DNA of 64,000 nucleotides from Acidimicrobiaceae bacterium (GTDB lineage Bacteria; Actinomycetota; Acidimicrobiia; Acidimicrobiales; RAAP-2). The position numbers and the translations under genes were made by a program. Positions 34,158-43,500 of this stretch are shown here, in pieces. Numbering within the stretch: position 1 is the first letter of the stretch; each line of letters starts with the position of its first letter. The notes beneath the pieces are model-generated. The model saw nothing but the letters and a program-made list of their open reading frames with translations, was not told the origin of the DNA and did not search any database. The DNA is taken from contig PLRX01000128.1 in NCBI GenBank assembly GCA_003164095.1, positions 1 to 64,000 of the forward strand, written 5' to 3'.

Positions 34158-35051
34158 ATGACCCCGCCCGGCCTTCCCCAGCCCCCGCCCACCGGTGCCT
34201 CGGCACTTCCGGCCGGTACCTACGACGGCTCGGTCGTCCTGGTGACCGGCGGCGGCACGGGCCTCGGCAAGGCCATCGCCACCGAGTTCGGCCGGCTCGG
34301 CGCCTCCGTGGCCGTGGTGAGCCGTGACGAGGCGCACCGGGCGGCCGGCGTGGTCTCGGTGGAGGCCGCCGGGGGCCGTGCCCTCGGGGTGGCCTGCGAC
34401 ATCCGCGACGCCGATGCCGTGGCCGCGGCGTTCGATGCCGTCGAGCGCGGGCTCGGCCCCGTCGACCACCTGGTCAACAACGCAGCCGGCAACTTCCCGG
34501 TGCCGGCCGAGGACATGAGCCCGAACGCCTGGCGCACCGTGGTCGACATCGTGTTGAACGGCACCTTCCTGTGCTCGCGCGAGTTCGCCCGGCGGGCGAT
34601 CACGGCAGGCAGGGACGGCTCGATCGTGGACGTCGGCGCCTCCTACGCCTGGACCGGCGGGCCCGGCTTCGCCCACTCGGCCGCCGCCAAGGCCGGGGTC
34701 AAGAACATGGTCGAGACCCTGTCGGTCGAATGGGCGCCCTACGGCATCCGCGTCAACGGTCTGGTGCCCGGACTCATGCCCCACGAGGACGAGGTGGCCG
34801 CCATCGCCGCCGTACCCGGAAAGTACGAGGGCCAGGACGACCGGGTACCGGCCGGTCGGGTCGGGTACCCACGCGAGCTGGCCTGGGCCGCCACCTATCT
34901 GTGCTCGCCGTACGCCTCCTACATCTCCGGGCACTCGCTGGTCGTCGACGGGGCCAACTGGCAACGCCGCCACACCGTCCAGCCGGCCTTCACCCCCATC
35001 CGCGAGCAGCTGGGCCGGGGCCCGTTCGGCGAGCCGTCGCCCCCTCGCTGA
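34158..35051 (+). CDS. SDR oxidoreductase, 2,4-dienoyl-CoA reductase-like
   Basis: A 297-residue Rossmann enzyme. VTGGGTGLGKAIA is the NADP(H) loop and VNNAAGNFPVPAEDMS the structural motif, whose NNAAGNF form is characteristic of 2,4-dienoyl-CoA reductases. The usual catalytic Tyr of YxxxK is His here (FAHSAAAKAGV), which is also seen in that subfamily, where another residue does the acid step. The enzyme would reduce 2,4-dienoyl-CoA made while degrading unsaturated fatty acids. The enoyl-CoA hydratase downstream on the same strand supports this. The start lies 8 bases after TAGGAT, so the transcript is nearly leaderless. Confidence 0.83.
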   Translation: MTPPGLPQPPPTGASALPAGTYDGSVVLVTGGGTGLGKAIATEFGRLGASVAVVSRDEAHRAAGVVSVEAAGGRALGVACDIRDADAVAAAFDAVERGLGPVDHLVNNAAGNFPVPAEDMSPNAWRTVVDIVLNGTFLCSREFARRAITAGRDGSIVDVGASYAWTGGPGFAHSAAAKAGVKNMVETLSVEWAPYGIRVNGLVPGLMPHEDEVAAIAAVPGKYEGQDDRVPAGRVGYPRELAWAATYLCSPYASYISGHSLVVDGANWQRRHTVQPAFTPIREQLGRGPFGEPSPPR

Positions 35052-35100
35052 GACCCGAATCCACGTCCCGAATCCACGTCCCTTATCCGCGTCCCGGACC

Positions 35101-35138
35101 GCCCGACCGCCCGACCGCCCGACCGCCCGACCGCCCGA
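35101..35138. repeat. 8-bp tandem repeat, 4 to 5 copies
   Basis: GCCCGACC repeated four times exactly, then GCCCGAGG, directly before the AAGGAG ribosome binding site of the enoyl-CoA hydratase gene. Two copies of CGAATCCACGTCC lie just upstream (35056-35082). Copy-number change would shift the leader by 8 bases without touching the coding frame. Confidence 0.75.
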
Positions 35139-35156
35139 GGAGCCAAGGAGCCACCC

Positions 35157-35996
35157 ATGACCGACCCCCGAGTCACCAGCGCCACGGACACCCGTCCGCC
35201 GCTCACCGACGCCGAGCGCGACCTGGTCCGCCTCGACGTGGACGGCCCGATCGCCGTCATCACCAACAACCGCCCCGACAAGCACAACGCGATGAGCGAC
35301 GAGATGGACCGCCGACTCTGGGAGGTCCTCGCCGAGGTCCACGAGCTGCCCGATCTGCGGGCCATCGTCTGGAGGGGCGAGGGGAAGAGCTTCTCGTCGG
35401 GCCGTGACACCGGGCAGATCGGCGTCCGAGTCGATGACATCTCCGACCTCGAGTTCATCGAGCGGGGACACCGCCCCACACGGATGTTCCTGACCATGCC
35501 GTGCCCGATCATCTGCGCGCTCAAGGGATGGGTCATCGGCGGTGCCTTCGAGCGGGCCCTCCTGTGCGACATCCGCATCGCCGCAGTCGGGACGCGGATG
35601 ATGCTGCCCGAAGTGGTCCACGGGGTGATCCCGGACTCCGGTGGCGTCTCCCGGCTGTTCCAGATGGCGGGCCACGGGGTGGCGGCCGACCTGGCGTTGA
35701 CCGGTCGGGTGATGACCGCCGAGGAGGCCTACGGCCACGGCATCGTGAGCCGGCTGGTGGCCGACGAGGCCGAACTCGACGCCGTGGCGCTGTCCATGGC
35801 CGAGACGATCGCCTCGGCGCCGGCCTTTACCGTGAAGATGGCCCGACGCACGATCTCGAGCCTCGGACGGGACGAGGTCCAGCGGTCGATCGACGAGGAG
35901 GCGGTGGCCCAGTCGATGGTCTTCGCGTCCTCCGACTACGCCGAGATGAAGGCCGCCCGGGCCGCCGACCGGGTCCCCCGCTACCGCCGCCGCTGA
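35157..35996 (+). CDS. Enoyl-CoA hydratase/isomerase family protein
   Basis: A 279-residue crotonase-fold enzyme. [14 protein letters not shown] opens the domain, SFSSGRDTG forms part of the oxyanion hole, and [18 protein letters not shown] carries the first catalytic Glu. The second Glu of true hydratases (in AMEM of the rat enzyme) aligns with Asp in [10 protein letters not shown], so hydratase activity may be changed or the reaction may be an isomerisation. GG in the CoA site region ([12 protein letters not shown]) is intact. It follows the dienoyl-CoA reductase-like gene by 105 bases with its own AAGGAG site and is likely in the same lipid-oxidation unit. Confidence 0.85.
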   Translation: MTDPRVTSATDTRPPLTDAERDLVRLDVDGPIAVITNNRPDKHNAMSDEMDRRLWEVLAEVHELPDLRAIVWRGEGKSFSSGRDTGQIGVRVDDISDLEFIERGHRPTRMFLTMPCPIICALKGWVIGGAFERALLCDIRIAAVGTRMMLPEVVHGVIPDSGGVSRLFQMAGHGVAADLALTGRVMTAEEAYGHGIVSRLVADEAELDAVALSMAETIASAPAFTVKMARRTISSLGRDEVQRSIDEEAVAQSMVFASSDYAEMKAARAADRVPRYRRR

Positions 35997-36114
35997 GTCG
36001 CGCCGGGTCCTCGTGACGCCGGTCGACCGTGTGGCGCGAGCCGGTAGAACGGACCAGGCGACCGTGACGACAGCGGCGACCCACACCACCCGACCACACC
36101 ACCCGGGAGATCCC

Positions 36115-37011
36115 ATGACCGACACCGCACGCACCCCCAAGCCGGTCCGCTCGAGCGGCACCTTCACCCTCGGCGCAGGCTCGACCGGGGCGACCACCGT
36201 CCACCGCCTCGGCTACGGCGCCATGCAGATCACCGGGCCGGGGATCTGGGACGAGCCGGCCGACCGGGCGGCCTGCATCGCCGTGCTCCGGCGTGCCGTG
36301 GAGCTGGGCGTCGACTTCATCGACACCGCCGACTCCTACGGTCCGGAGGTCAGCGAGCGGCTCATCTTCGAGGCGCTCCACCCCTACCCGGAGGGTCTCG
36401 TGATCGCCACCAAGGCCGGCTTGACCCGCCAGGGCCCGGGCCAGTGGCTGCCCGTCGGTCGGCCCGAGTACCTCCGCCAGCAGTGCGAGCTCAGCCTCCG
36501 CCGGCTCGGCGTCGAGCGCATCGACCTGTTCCAGCTCCACCGCATCGACCCCAAGGTGCCGGCCGACGAGCAGTTCGGCCTCCTCGCCGACCTCGTGTCC
36601 GAGGGCAAGGTGGCCCACGTGGGCCTCTCCCAGGTCAGCGTGGACGAGATCGAGGCGGGACGCAGGGTCGTTCCCGTGGTGTCGGTGCAGAACCTCTTCA
36701 ACCTGACCAACCGCTCGTCCGCCGACGTACTGGCGCACTGCGAGGCGGAGGGGATCGGATTCATCCCGTGGTTCCCGGTGGCGTCGGGCGCGCTGACCGG
36801 ACCGGACACCGCCATGGGCTCCGTCGTGTCCGAGACGGGGGCCACACCGACCCAGGTGGCGCTGGCCTGGCTACTCCACCGTTCGCCCGTGATGCTGCCC
36901 ATCCCGGGCACGAAGTCGGTCGACCACGTCGAGGAGAACTGCGAGGCGGCCACGCTGCAGCTCACGGATGCCCAGATGGCCGTGCTGAACGAGATCCACG
37001 ACGCCAGCTGA
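36115..37011 (+). CDS. Aldo/keto reductase
   Basis: A 298-residue TIM-barrel reductase. The catalytic tetrad is visible: Asp and Tyr in [10 protein letters not shown], Lys in VIATKAGL, His in FQLHRID. The C-terminal NADPH region ([17 protein letters not shown]) is also present. ATG 36115 was chosen because GGGAGA lies 4 bases upstream and the family's N-terminal strand follows; codons further upstream in this frame look non-coding. It lies 118 bases after the enoyl-CoA hydratase on the same strand. The substrate cannot be read from the sequence; the AKR11/AKR13-like form suggests a small aldehyde or quinone. Confidence 0.9.
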   Translation: MTDTARTPKPVRSSGTFTLGAGSTGATTVHRLGYGAMQITGPGIWDEPADRAACIAVLRRAVELGVDFIDTADSYGPEVSERLIFEALHPYPEGLVIATKAGLTRQGPGQWLPVGRPEYLRQQCELSLRRLGVERIDLFQLHRIDPKVPADEQFGLLADLVSEGKVAHVGLSQVSVDEIEAGRRVVPVVSVQNLFNLTNRSSADVLAHCEAEGIGFIPWFPVASGALTGPDTAMGSVVSETGATPTQVALAWLLHRSPVMLPIPGTKSVDHVEENCEAATLQLTDAQMAVLNEIHDAS

Positions 37012-37063
37012 GCCTGGACGGCAGGCGGCCCGTCCCCTTCCGCCGACACCCCCGCCGACCTCC

Positions 37064-38287
37064 CTACCGGGCCCCGAACACCACCGGTGCCGACTTCACG
37101 CCGGCGATGACCGGCGAGGCGGTGCGGACGACGTCACCTACGGGGGCGATCGAGCCGAACCGCTCGAGTAGCTCCTCGAGGAGGATGCGGCCCTCCACCC
37201 TGGCCAGCACGGCCCCGATGCAGAAGTGGGCGCCGAACCCGAATGCGACGTGCGGGTTCGGGTCGCGTCCGCAGTCGAACGTGTCGGCGGTGGGCCCGAA
37301 CGCGGCCTCGTCGCGGTTGGCCGAGGCGTAGAGCATGAGCACCGGGTCGTTTGCGCCGAGGGTCCGGCCGCCGAGCTCCACCTCCCGGGTCGTCGTGCGC
37401 ATGAAGGCCACCACCGGGGTGGTCCACCGCAGCATCTCCTCCACGGCCAGCGGCAGGGCCCGGTTGACCCCGTCCGCCGCACGGCCGGCCAGCGACTGCC
37501 ACTGGCCCGGGTGCCCGGCGAAGCCCACGAGCCCGCCCGACATCATGTTGCGGGTCGTCTCGTTGCCGGCCACCAGCAGCTGCACCAGGAACATGCCGAG
37601 CTCGGCGTCGGTCAGCCGGTCGCCGTCCACCTCGGCGGCGCCCAGCTCGCTGATGATGTCGTCGCGCGGCGACACCCGCCGGTCGGCGGCCGCCTCCAGC
37701 AGGTACGTCACCATCTCCATGCTCAGCTGGTTGCGCTCCTCCTCCGGCCAGTCCGTGGCCCCGGGGATGACCGCCTCCGACCACCGGAAGAACCGCGGCC
37801 ACTCCTCCTCGGGGACACCGAGCAGGTCGCTGATGACCTGGAGCGGAAGCGGGACGGCGAGGTCGGACACGATGTCGACCGGCACCCCGGGCTCGATGCG
37901 CTCCACCAGGGCCCGGGCGCGGGCGCGGATCCCCGGCTCGAGGGCACGCATGTAGCTCGGGCGGAACCCGGGCTGGACCAGCGTCCGGTACCGGGTGTGG
38001 TCCGGTGGGTCGGTGTGCATCATGGTCGGCGGCGTGGCGTACTCGGCACCTATCTCGAAGGTCATGATCCCCTTCGACGAGCAGAACGTGCCCGGGTCGC
38101 GCGACACCTCGACCACTTCGTCGTGTCGGCTGACCATCCACAGCCCGAGTGTGTCGTTCCGGGCGACGGGCGCCTCGGCCCGCAGCCGGGCGTACAGGGG
38201 GAACGGGTCCCCGGCGTAGACGGCGGGGTCCAGGAGCGGGTCGGTCAGGGCGGTCTCGTCGACGCTGCCCACGGGGTGCGCGGTCAT
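37064..38287 (-). CDS. Cytochrome P450
   Basis: A 407-residue bacterial P450 from ATG 38287. The heme loop FGFGAHFCIG places the ligand Cys near residue 355; the I-helix motif is VAGNETTRN, the K-helix ExxR is EEMLR. The sequence HTDPPDHTRYRTLVQPGF is typical of the CYP family that includes CYP125/142 and related steroid or fatty-acid hydroxylases of actinobacteria. Ferredoxin and reductase partners are not nearby. A short leader ORF with a strong ribosome binding site ends exactly at its start (ATGA), so translation is probably coupled to it. It is convergent with the aldo/keto reductase gene. Confidence 0.92.
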   Translation of the reverse strand: MTAHPVGSVDETALTDPLLDPAVYAGDPFPLYARLRAEAPVARNDTLGLWMVSRHDEVVEVSRDPGTFCSSKGIMTFEIGAEYATPPTMMHTDPPDHTRYRTLVQPGFRPSYMRALEPGIRARARALVERIEPGVPVDIVSDLAVPLPLQVISDLLGVPEEEWPRFFRWSEAVIPGATDWPEEERNQLSMEMVTYLLEAAADRRVSPRDDIISELGAAEVDGDRLTDAELGMFLVQLLVAGNETTRNMMSGGLVGFAGHPGQWQSLAGRAADGVNRALPLAVEEMLRWTTPVVAFMRTTTREVELGGRTLGANDPVLMLYASANRDEAAFGPTADTFDCGRDPNPHVAFGFGAHFCIGAVLARVEGRILLEELLERFGSIAPVGDVVRTASPVIAGVKSAPVVFGAR

Positions 38288-38340
38288 CCGGAGACGGCCC
38301 CGCCGCGGCGGACGTCCTCGTCGAGCTCGAATCGGGTCAT
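38284..38340 (-). CDS. 18-residue leader peptide coupled to the P450
   Basis: ATG 38340 has GGGAGGGAG 6 bases upstream, much better than the site before the P450 itself, and the ORF MTRFELDEDVRRGGAVSG ends in TGA that overlaps the P450 ATG (ATGA). It may only serve to load ribosomes onto the P450. Conservation in relatives would decide whether the peptide matters. Confidence 0.45.
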   Translation of the reverse strand: MTRFELDEDVRRGGAVSG

Positions 38341-38481
38341 GCGGCTCCCTCCCGTGGTGGTGCACCTGGTGGTGCGCAGTGCCTCCTTCGGCCCCGCGCC
38401 CGGCATCGGTCAGTCTGCCGGAACCTCACGACGTGTGCCATTGCCCGCCGGAGCCCCACCCTGTGCCAGCGGAGCTGTCCG

Positions 38482-40404
38482 TCAGCCGGTGGACATGCCC
38501 ACGATGCCTGCACCCGACACGACACCGATTCCCGGCAGCGAGCCGCTGTAGCGTGCATCGCCTTCGCTGAAGACCCCGCCGTCCGAGGCCACGAACCAGT
38601 AACCCCCGCTGTCCGGGGTGGCCGAGATGCCGACGATCGGCCGGGCAAGGTGGAGATTGCCGGTGGAGCCGAAGTACGGGGCGTCGAAGGCGAAGACACC
38701 GCCGTCCGCCGCCACCTCCCAGTAGCCGCCGGTGACCGGGTCCACCGCCAGCCCGACGACCGGCCGGTTGAGCGGCACGCCACCCATCGAGCCGTGGAAC
38801 GTGGCGTCCCCGTAGGCATAGACACCGCCGTCGGAGGCCACCAGATAGAACCCGCGGCCGCCGGCCGATGCGGCGATGCCCACCATGTTGTCCACGTGCA
38901 CGCCGTAGGAGCCGAGCGACGGGAACGACGGCGCCCCGCCGAACGACCACACCGTCCCGTCCGCTCCCGCCACCCAGTAGCCACCGGACGGGCATGCGGC
39001 GATGCCCACCACGTCGCTTACCGCCGCCACCGAGGGCACGGCTCCAGCGAACCGGGCGTCACCGAACGCGAACACTCCCCCGTCGCGTGCGACGAACCAG
39101 TAGCCGCCGCCGTCAGGGGTCGAGGCCATGGAGACGATCGGCTGATCGAGTCGGATCGCGCCCGTGGACCCGTGGAAGCCCGCTCCCCCGAAGGCGAACA
39201 CCCCACCGTCCGCCCCGGTGAGCCAGTACCCGACCGTGCCGCCGCGCGGCCCGCTGGTCGTTCCCCCGCCCGGCTCGGTGGTCGTGGTCGTGGTCGTGGT
39301 CGATGACGAGTTCGGCGACGTGGCGCTGGTGGAGGTCGGTGTCGACGTCGTCGAGGTGGTCGGCGAGGGCGCCGCAGTCGTCGTGGTGGTCGACGGGGTC
39401 GACCACGGTGGAAGGCCGATGTCGGCACCGCTGCCGTACGCCGTGATGTCGGACACCGCGGTGGTGTAGGACGATCCCGGCGAGTTGACGTACCCGTCGT
39501 CCATCAGCCCCCAGGCGAACAGGCCCTCGGACGTCAGCGTGCTGAGCTCGGACTTCGTCCACATGTGCGACTCGAAGGTCGCCATGGCCGAGGTCTCGCA
39601 CGCGGTGGTGCCGCCCCACAGTTTGAAGTGGGAGATCATCACGGGCTTGCCGAGGGCGCCGAGCTGGGCGACCGACTCCTTGACCTGGCTCTCGAGCGCC
39701 GGCTCGTCGGAGCACGACTGCATCTCCTGGACCGCCAGGAAATCCGAGGCGGCGATGGCCGCGGTGTACGCCGACAGGTCACGCACCGGGTCGGCAGTGG
39801 TCCAGTCGTACCCACCGAAGCCGAGGGCCACCTTGGCCTGGGAGTAGGCGGCGTGGATCACCTTGACCGCCGACACGTACGCATCGAGCAGCTGTGCCTG
39901 GTACGAGGGATCGGACGAGTAGGTCTCGAACTCGGAAAACAGCACGACGTAGAGCGGACCGTGCTGCGGCCCGTTGCCCGCGAAGGTGGTGACCAGGCTG
40001 GCGATGTCCGACTGGAACTGCGCGCTGATGGCGTAGGACGGATCGTTGGCCAGCCACACGACGAGCTCCTGGGCCCGTCCCGAAGCGTAGATCTGGGACA
40101 TCTGGGAGGTGTTCCGATACCCCGTCATCCAGCCGAGGTCTCCGGGCCCGTTGTACCAGGACGTGACCATGTTGATCGGTGCGGCGCCGTACAATGGCGT
40201 GGCCTCGGCCCCCGACACCTCGTCGCCCATCCCGAAGATCAGGCGGGGCGTCGATGCGGCGGATGCGGCGCTGCCGCCCAGTCCGGCAGCGAGTGGGACG
40301 CCGGTCACCAGCAACCCGACCACCATCGTCAGTGCGCCTGCGACTACCGCCGCGCGGAGATGTCGACCGTGCCCCACAGCCAGGTATCGGCCACTTGGAC
40401 GCAC
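38482..40404 (-). CDS. Secreted glycoside-hydrolase-like protein with C-terminal 42-residue repeats
   Basis: A 640-residue protein from GTG 40404. A signal peptide (VVAGALTMVVGLLVTGVPLAAG) precedes a barrel-like domain (about residues 50-325) with acidic motifs LFSEFETY, FGGYDW and MISHFKLWGG, suggestive of a glycoside hydrolase but not of a family I can name. A Thr/Ser/Pro linker (about 330-380) leads to six units of about 42 residues (GGYWFVARDGGVFAFGDA, ending GSMGGVPLNRP) as in the RCC1-repeat protein. It lies 160 bases downstream of the PQQ/lectin gene on the same strand. The linker-plus-repeat plan suggests a catalytic module displayed on a binding module. Confidence 0.72.
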   Translation of the reverse strand: MRPSGRYLAVGHGRHLRAAVVAGALTMVVGLLVTGVPLAAGLGGSAASAASTPRLIFGMGDEVSGAEATPLYGAAPINMVTSWYNGPGDLGWMTGYRNTSQMSQIYASGRAQELVVWLANDPSYAISAQFQSDIASLVTTFAGNGPQHGPLYVVLFSEFETYSSDPSYQAQLLDAYVSAVKVIHAAYSQAKVALGFGGYDWTTADPVRDLSAYTAAIAASDFLAVQEMQSCSDEPALESQVKESVAQLGALGKPVMISHFKLWGGTTACETSAMATFESHMWTKSELSTLTSEGLFAWGLMDDGYVNSPGSSYTTAVSDITAYGSGADIGLPPWSTPSTTTTTAAPSPTTSTTSTPTSTSATSPNSSSTTTTTTTTEPGGGTTSGPRGGTVGYWLTGADGGVFAFGGAGFHGSTGAIRLDQPIVSMASTPDGGGYWFVARDGGVFAFGDARFAGAVPSVAAVSDVVGIAACPSGGYWVAGADGTVWSFGGAPSFPSLGSYGVHVDNMVGIAASAGGRGFYLVASDGGVYAYGDATFHGSMGGVPLNRPVVGLAVDPVTGGYWEVAADGGVFAFDAPYFGSTGNLHLARPIVGISATPDSGGYWFVASDGGVFSEGDARYSGSLPGIGVVSGAGIVGMSTG

Positions 40405-40563
40405 TCCTTGAGTCGGACCGGATCCGCCGGGGCCTCCGATGCACGTCGGGATGGACCACGCCGACCGGGCGGGACCGCATCACCCAGCTTCCCCGGTCGC
40501 CCAGGTCCAGGTCAGGCGGTGGCCTTCCCGTCGGACCCGACCAGCCCTACCGAACCAGCCGGA

Positions 40564-43500
40564 TCAGGTCGCAATGATCGACGTGCCCGACACGGCGTGC
40601 GTATCGGTGATCGCCCCGGTGCCACCGCTGAACCCGATGAGCACATTCGGGCCGACCGTGACCGCCTGGGTGAGTAGTACGTTCCCGTCCATCATCACGG
40701 TGAGGATGCCATCGTCGAGTGTCACCGTGAACGTGTGGGTCGCCCGCAGACTGGCCACGACATTCGCCGTCGACAGCCAATTGAGCGTGTCGGGCACGGA
40801 CGATGAGACCGGACCGTTGGAGATCCCCACGAAATTGCCCGATGGATACCCCGCGACGAGGTACGTGTCGACACAGACGGCGATGGCCTTGATACCCGAG
40901 AACCCGAGCCCGCCCCCGTAGTAGCCGGTTGCGGTGGGTGCGGTGGACGGGTCCGCTAGCACGAGTGCCATACCGTCTGCGCCCTGGGCGCCACCGCCGC
41001 CGATGGTGGTGGTGAATGTCGCTTTCAGGTCGTCCGAGCTGACCGGCGTCGGCCAGAATGCCGTGCCGCCCTGATAGCCGGGGCTCGTCGTGGTGAGCTG
41101 CGTCGCGCCACCGGACTGCACCGTCGAGCCGTTGAGGTCCCATCCCCCGGCAATCGGATCACCGATGGCCACAGGCACCTCGGGGGCTGCAGTGACCGTG
41201 ACCCCGCTGACTGCATGGGTGTCCGTCAGGGCCCCGGTTCCGCCCGAGAACCCGAGCAGAACGTCGCCGCCGACCGTCACGGCCTTCGAGAAGAGCAGGG
41301 TGCCGTCCATCGTCACGTTGAGCGTTCCGCTGGCGAGCGTCACCGTGAAGGTGTGGGTGGCCCGCAACGACGCAACGGCGGTGTCACTCGCCAGCCAATT
41401 CAGGTCGTCCGGGGCCGACGGTGTGATCGGTCCGTTCGTGACGCCCACGAAGTTGGCCGAGGGATTGACCCCGTTCTGAAACGTGTCGAGCGCCACGGCC
41501 ACGCCCTGGATGCCCGAGAACCCGAGGCCCCCGCCGCTCGCCCCGACCGCGGTCGCCGAGGTCGAGTCGTCGGCCAGCACCAGGGACATCCCGTCGGCAC
41601 CTGATGCACCGCCGGCGCCGATCGCCGTGGTGAAGGTGACCGACAGGTTCGAAGCGCTCAGCGCTGTGGGCCAGAACGCGGTGCCCGCCTGAAACTTCGA
41701 CCCCGCCTGCGTCAGCTGCAGCGTCCCGCCGGAGAGCACCGAGGAACCGTTGAGCGTCCACCCACCGGCCGTCGGGTCGCCGACGATGGCGTCCGTACCG
41801 CCGGCCGAGATCGTGACCCCGCTGACGACCTGCGCGGCCCCGGTCGCCCCGGTGGATCCGGTGAACCCCAGGAGCACGTTGGGCGAGGCCGTGACGGCCC
41901 TGGCGAGCACCTGGGTGCCGTTCACGTAGACAGTCATCACACTCGACGAGAGCGTGACCCGCACGGTAACCGCTGCGTGGAGGTCGGGCACGGCGGTCGA
42001 GGTGGCCAGGAAGTGCAATCGGCTCGGGGCCTTCGGCTGCGTGCCGTTGGAGATCCCGACGAAGTTCTTGGGCGACCCACCGGGCACCCGCACGGTGGAG
42101 AGGACCACGGCGAGGCCTGGTAGACCTCCGAAGCCGAAGTCCAGCGCCTTGCCGCCGACGGCTGTGGGGGACACGGTCGAGCTGGCCAGCACGAGCGCAT
42201 TGCCGTCGCCACTGGATTCCTTCCCGGAAATTGTGGACGTGTAGGTCACGTCGAGACCTGACGAGGCGACAGGCGCAGGGGCGAACGACGACCCCGTCGC
42301 TGACTTGGACGCGGAGGTGAGCTGGAGCGAGCCCCCGGAAAGGGCAGCCGATCCGTTACGTTGCCAGCCTGTGGCGCCCGGGTCGCCGAGCATCCCCGTC
42401 CCCGTGAACTGCACGGTCCGGACTCCCTGGCCGTCGCTCGCCGTGATCACCCAACCGTCAGTGGTGGCCCCGACCTTGGACGGGTCGAACGTGACCGACT
42501 CGGTGAATGACTGACCGGGTTGCATGGTCGTTCCCTCGGGCAGGGTGGTCGTCGCGGTGAAGGGCCCGAGCACCGGTGGCTTGGACTTGGAAATCGTCAA
42601 ATTGCTCCCGCCGGTATTCGTCAACGTGAACGTCTTGATGACCGGCGTCCCGACCAGGGTCGAACCGAAGTTCGTCGACATCGGGGTGATCTGCAGGTTG
42701 GCGGGCGAATCGGAGCTCCCGGTGACGGCCACGTCCACAGTGCCGCCGTTGCTTGCCATGATGACGTTGTCGGTGAAGGTCCCGTTGACGGTGGGCGCGA
42801 AGTCGACGTTCACCACGACCTGTTGCCCGGGTTGCAGGACGGTGCCCGCCGCGGGTGCGCCGGTCACTGAGAACGGGGCGCTCGGCAACGTCACGCTGCT
42901 GATCGTCAACGGTTGGGAGCCGTTGTTGGCGAAGGACACGGATTGCGACGATTCCTGACCCGGTGGTATCCCGCCGAAACTGACACCGAGCGTGGACGAA
43001 GTCAGGTTCGGTCCGGCCACCTGGCCTTCGCCGGTGAGGCTGATGACAGTTGTCCCCTGTCCGCTCGTGTTGATCGTCAGGGAGCCGCCGTCCGCCCCCG
43101 CCTGCGTCGGGGTGAACGTGACGGGCACGGTCATCGTGGAACCGGCCGTGAGGCTGGCCGGCAGGGTCTTGCTCGGGGTGCCGGCGCTGAACGGTCCGGT
43201 CGTCGTGATGGCGGTGATCGTCGCCGTCGACGATGCCGTCAGGGTCACGGTCTGGGTCGATGACTGTCCGACGACGGTCGCAGGAAAGACCGGAACCGGA
43301 GCCGTGACCGGGCTGGACACCGGGGCGCCGAAGCCTTCCACGGCTCCGGTACGGGTGCCCACGTAGATCCGGTTTCCGGCAACTCCCGGCGGGTTGAACT
43401 TGGACGCCGTACCCACCGGAGCACTCCAGACGAGCTGCATCGTGCCGTTGACCGGCACCGGATCGTACGCCCGCAGCTGTGCTCCCACGCCCGTCCCGTC

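Noticed and set aside
33567..36197. An 876-codon open frame on the minus strand across the SDR and enoyl-CoA hydratase genes
   Set aside because: It runs opposite two clear genes, has low-complexity composition and no domain; such long shadow frames are expected at this GC content.
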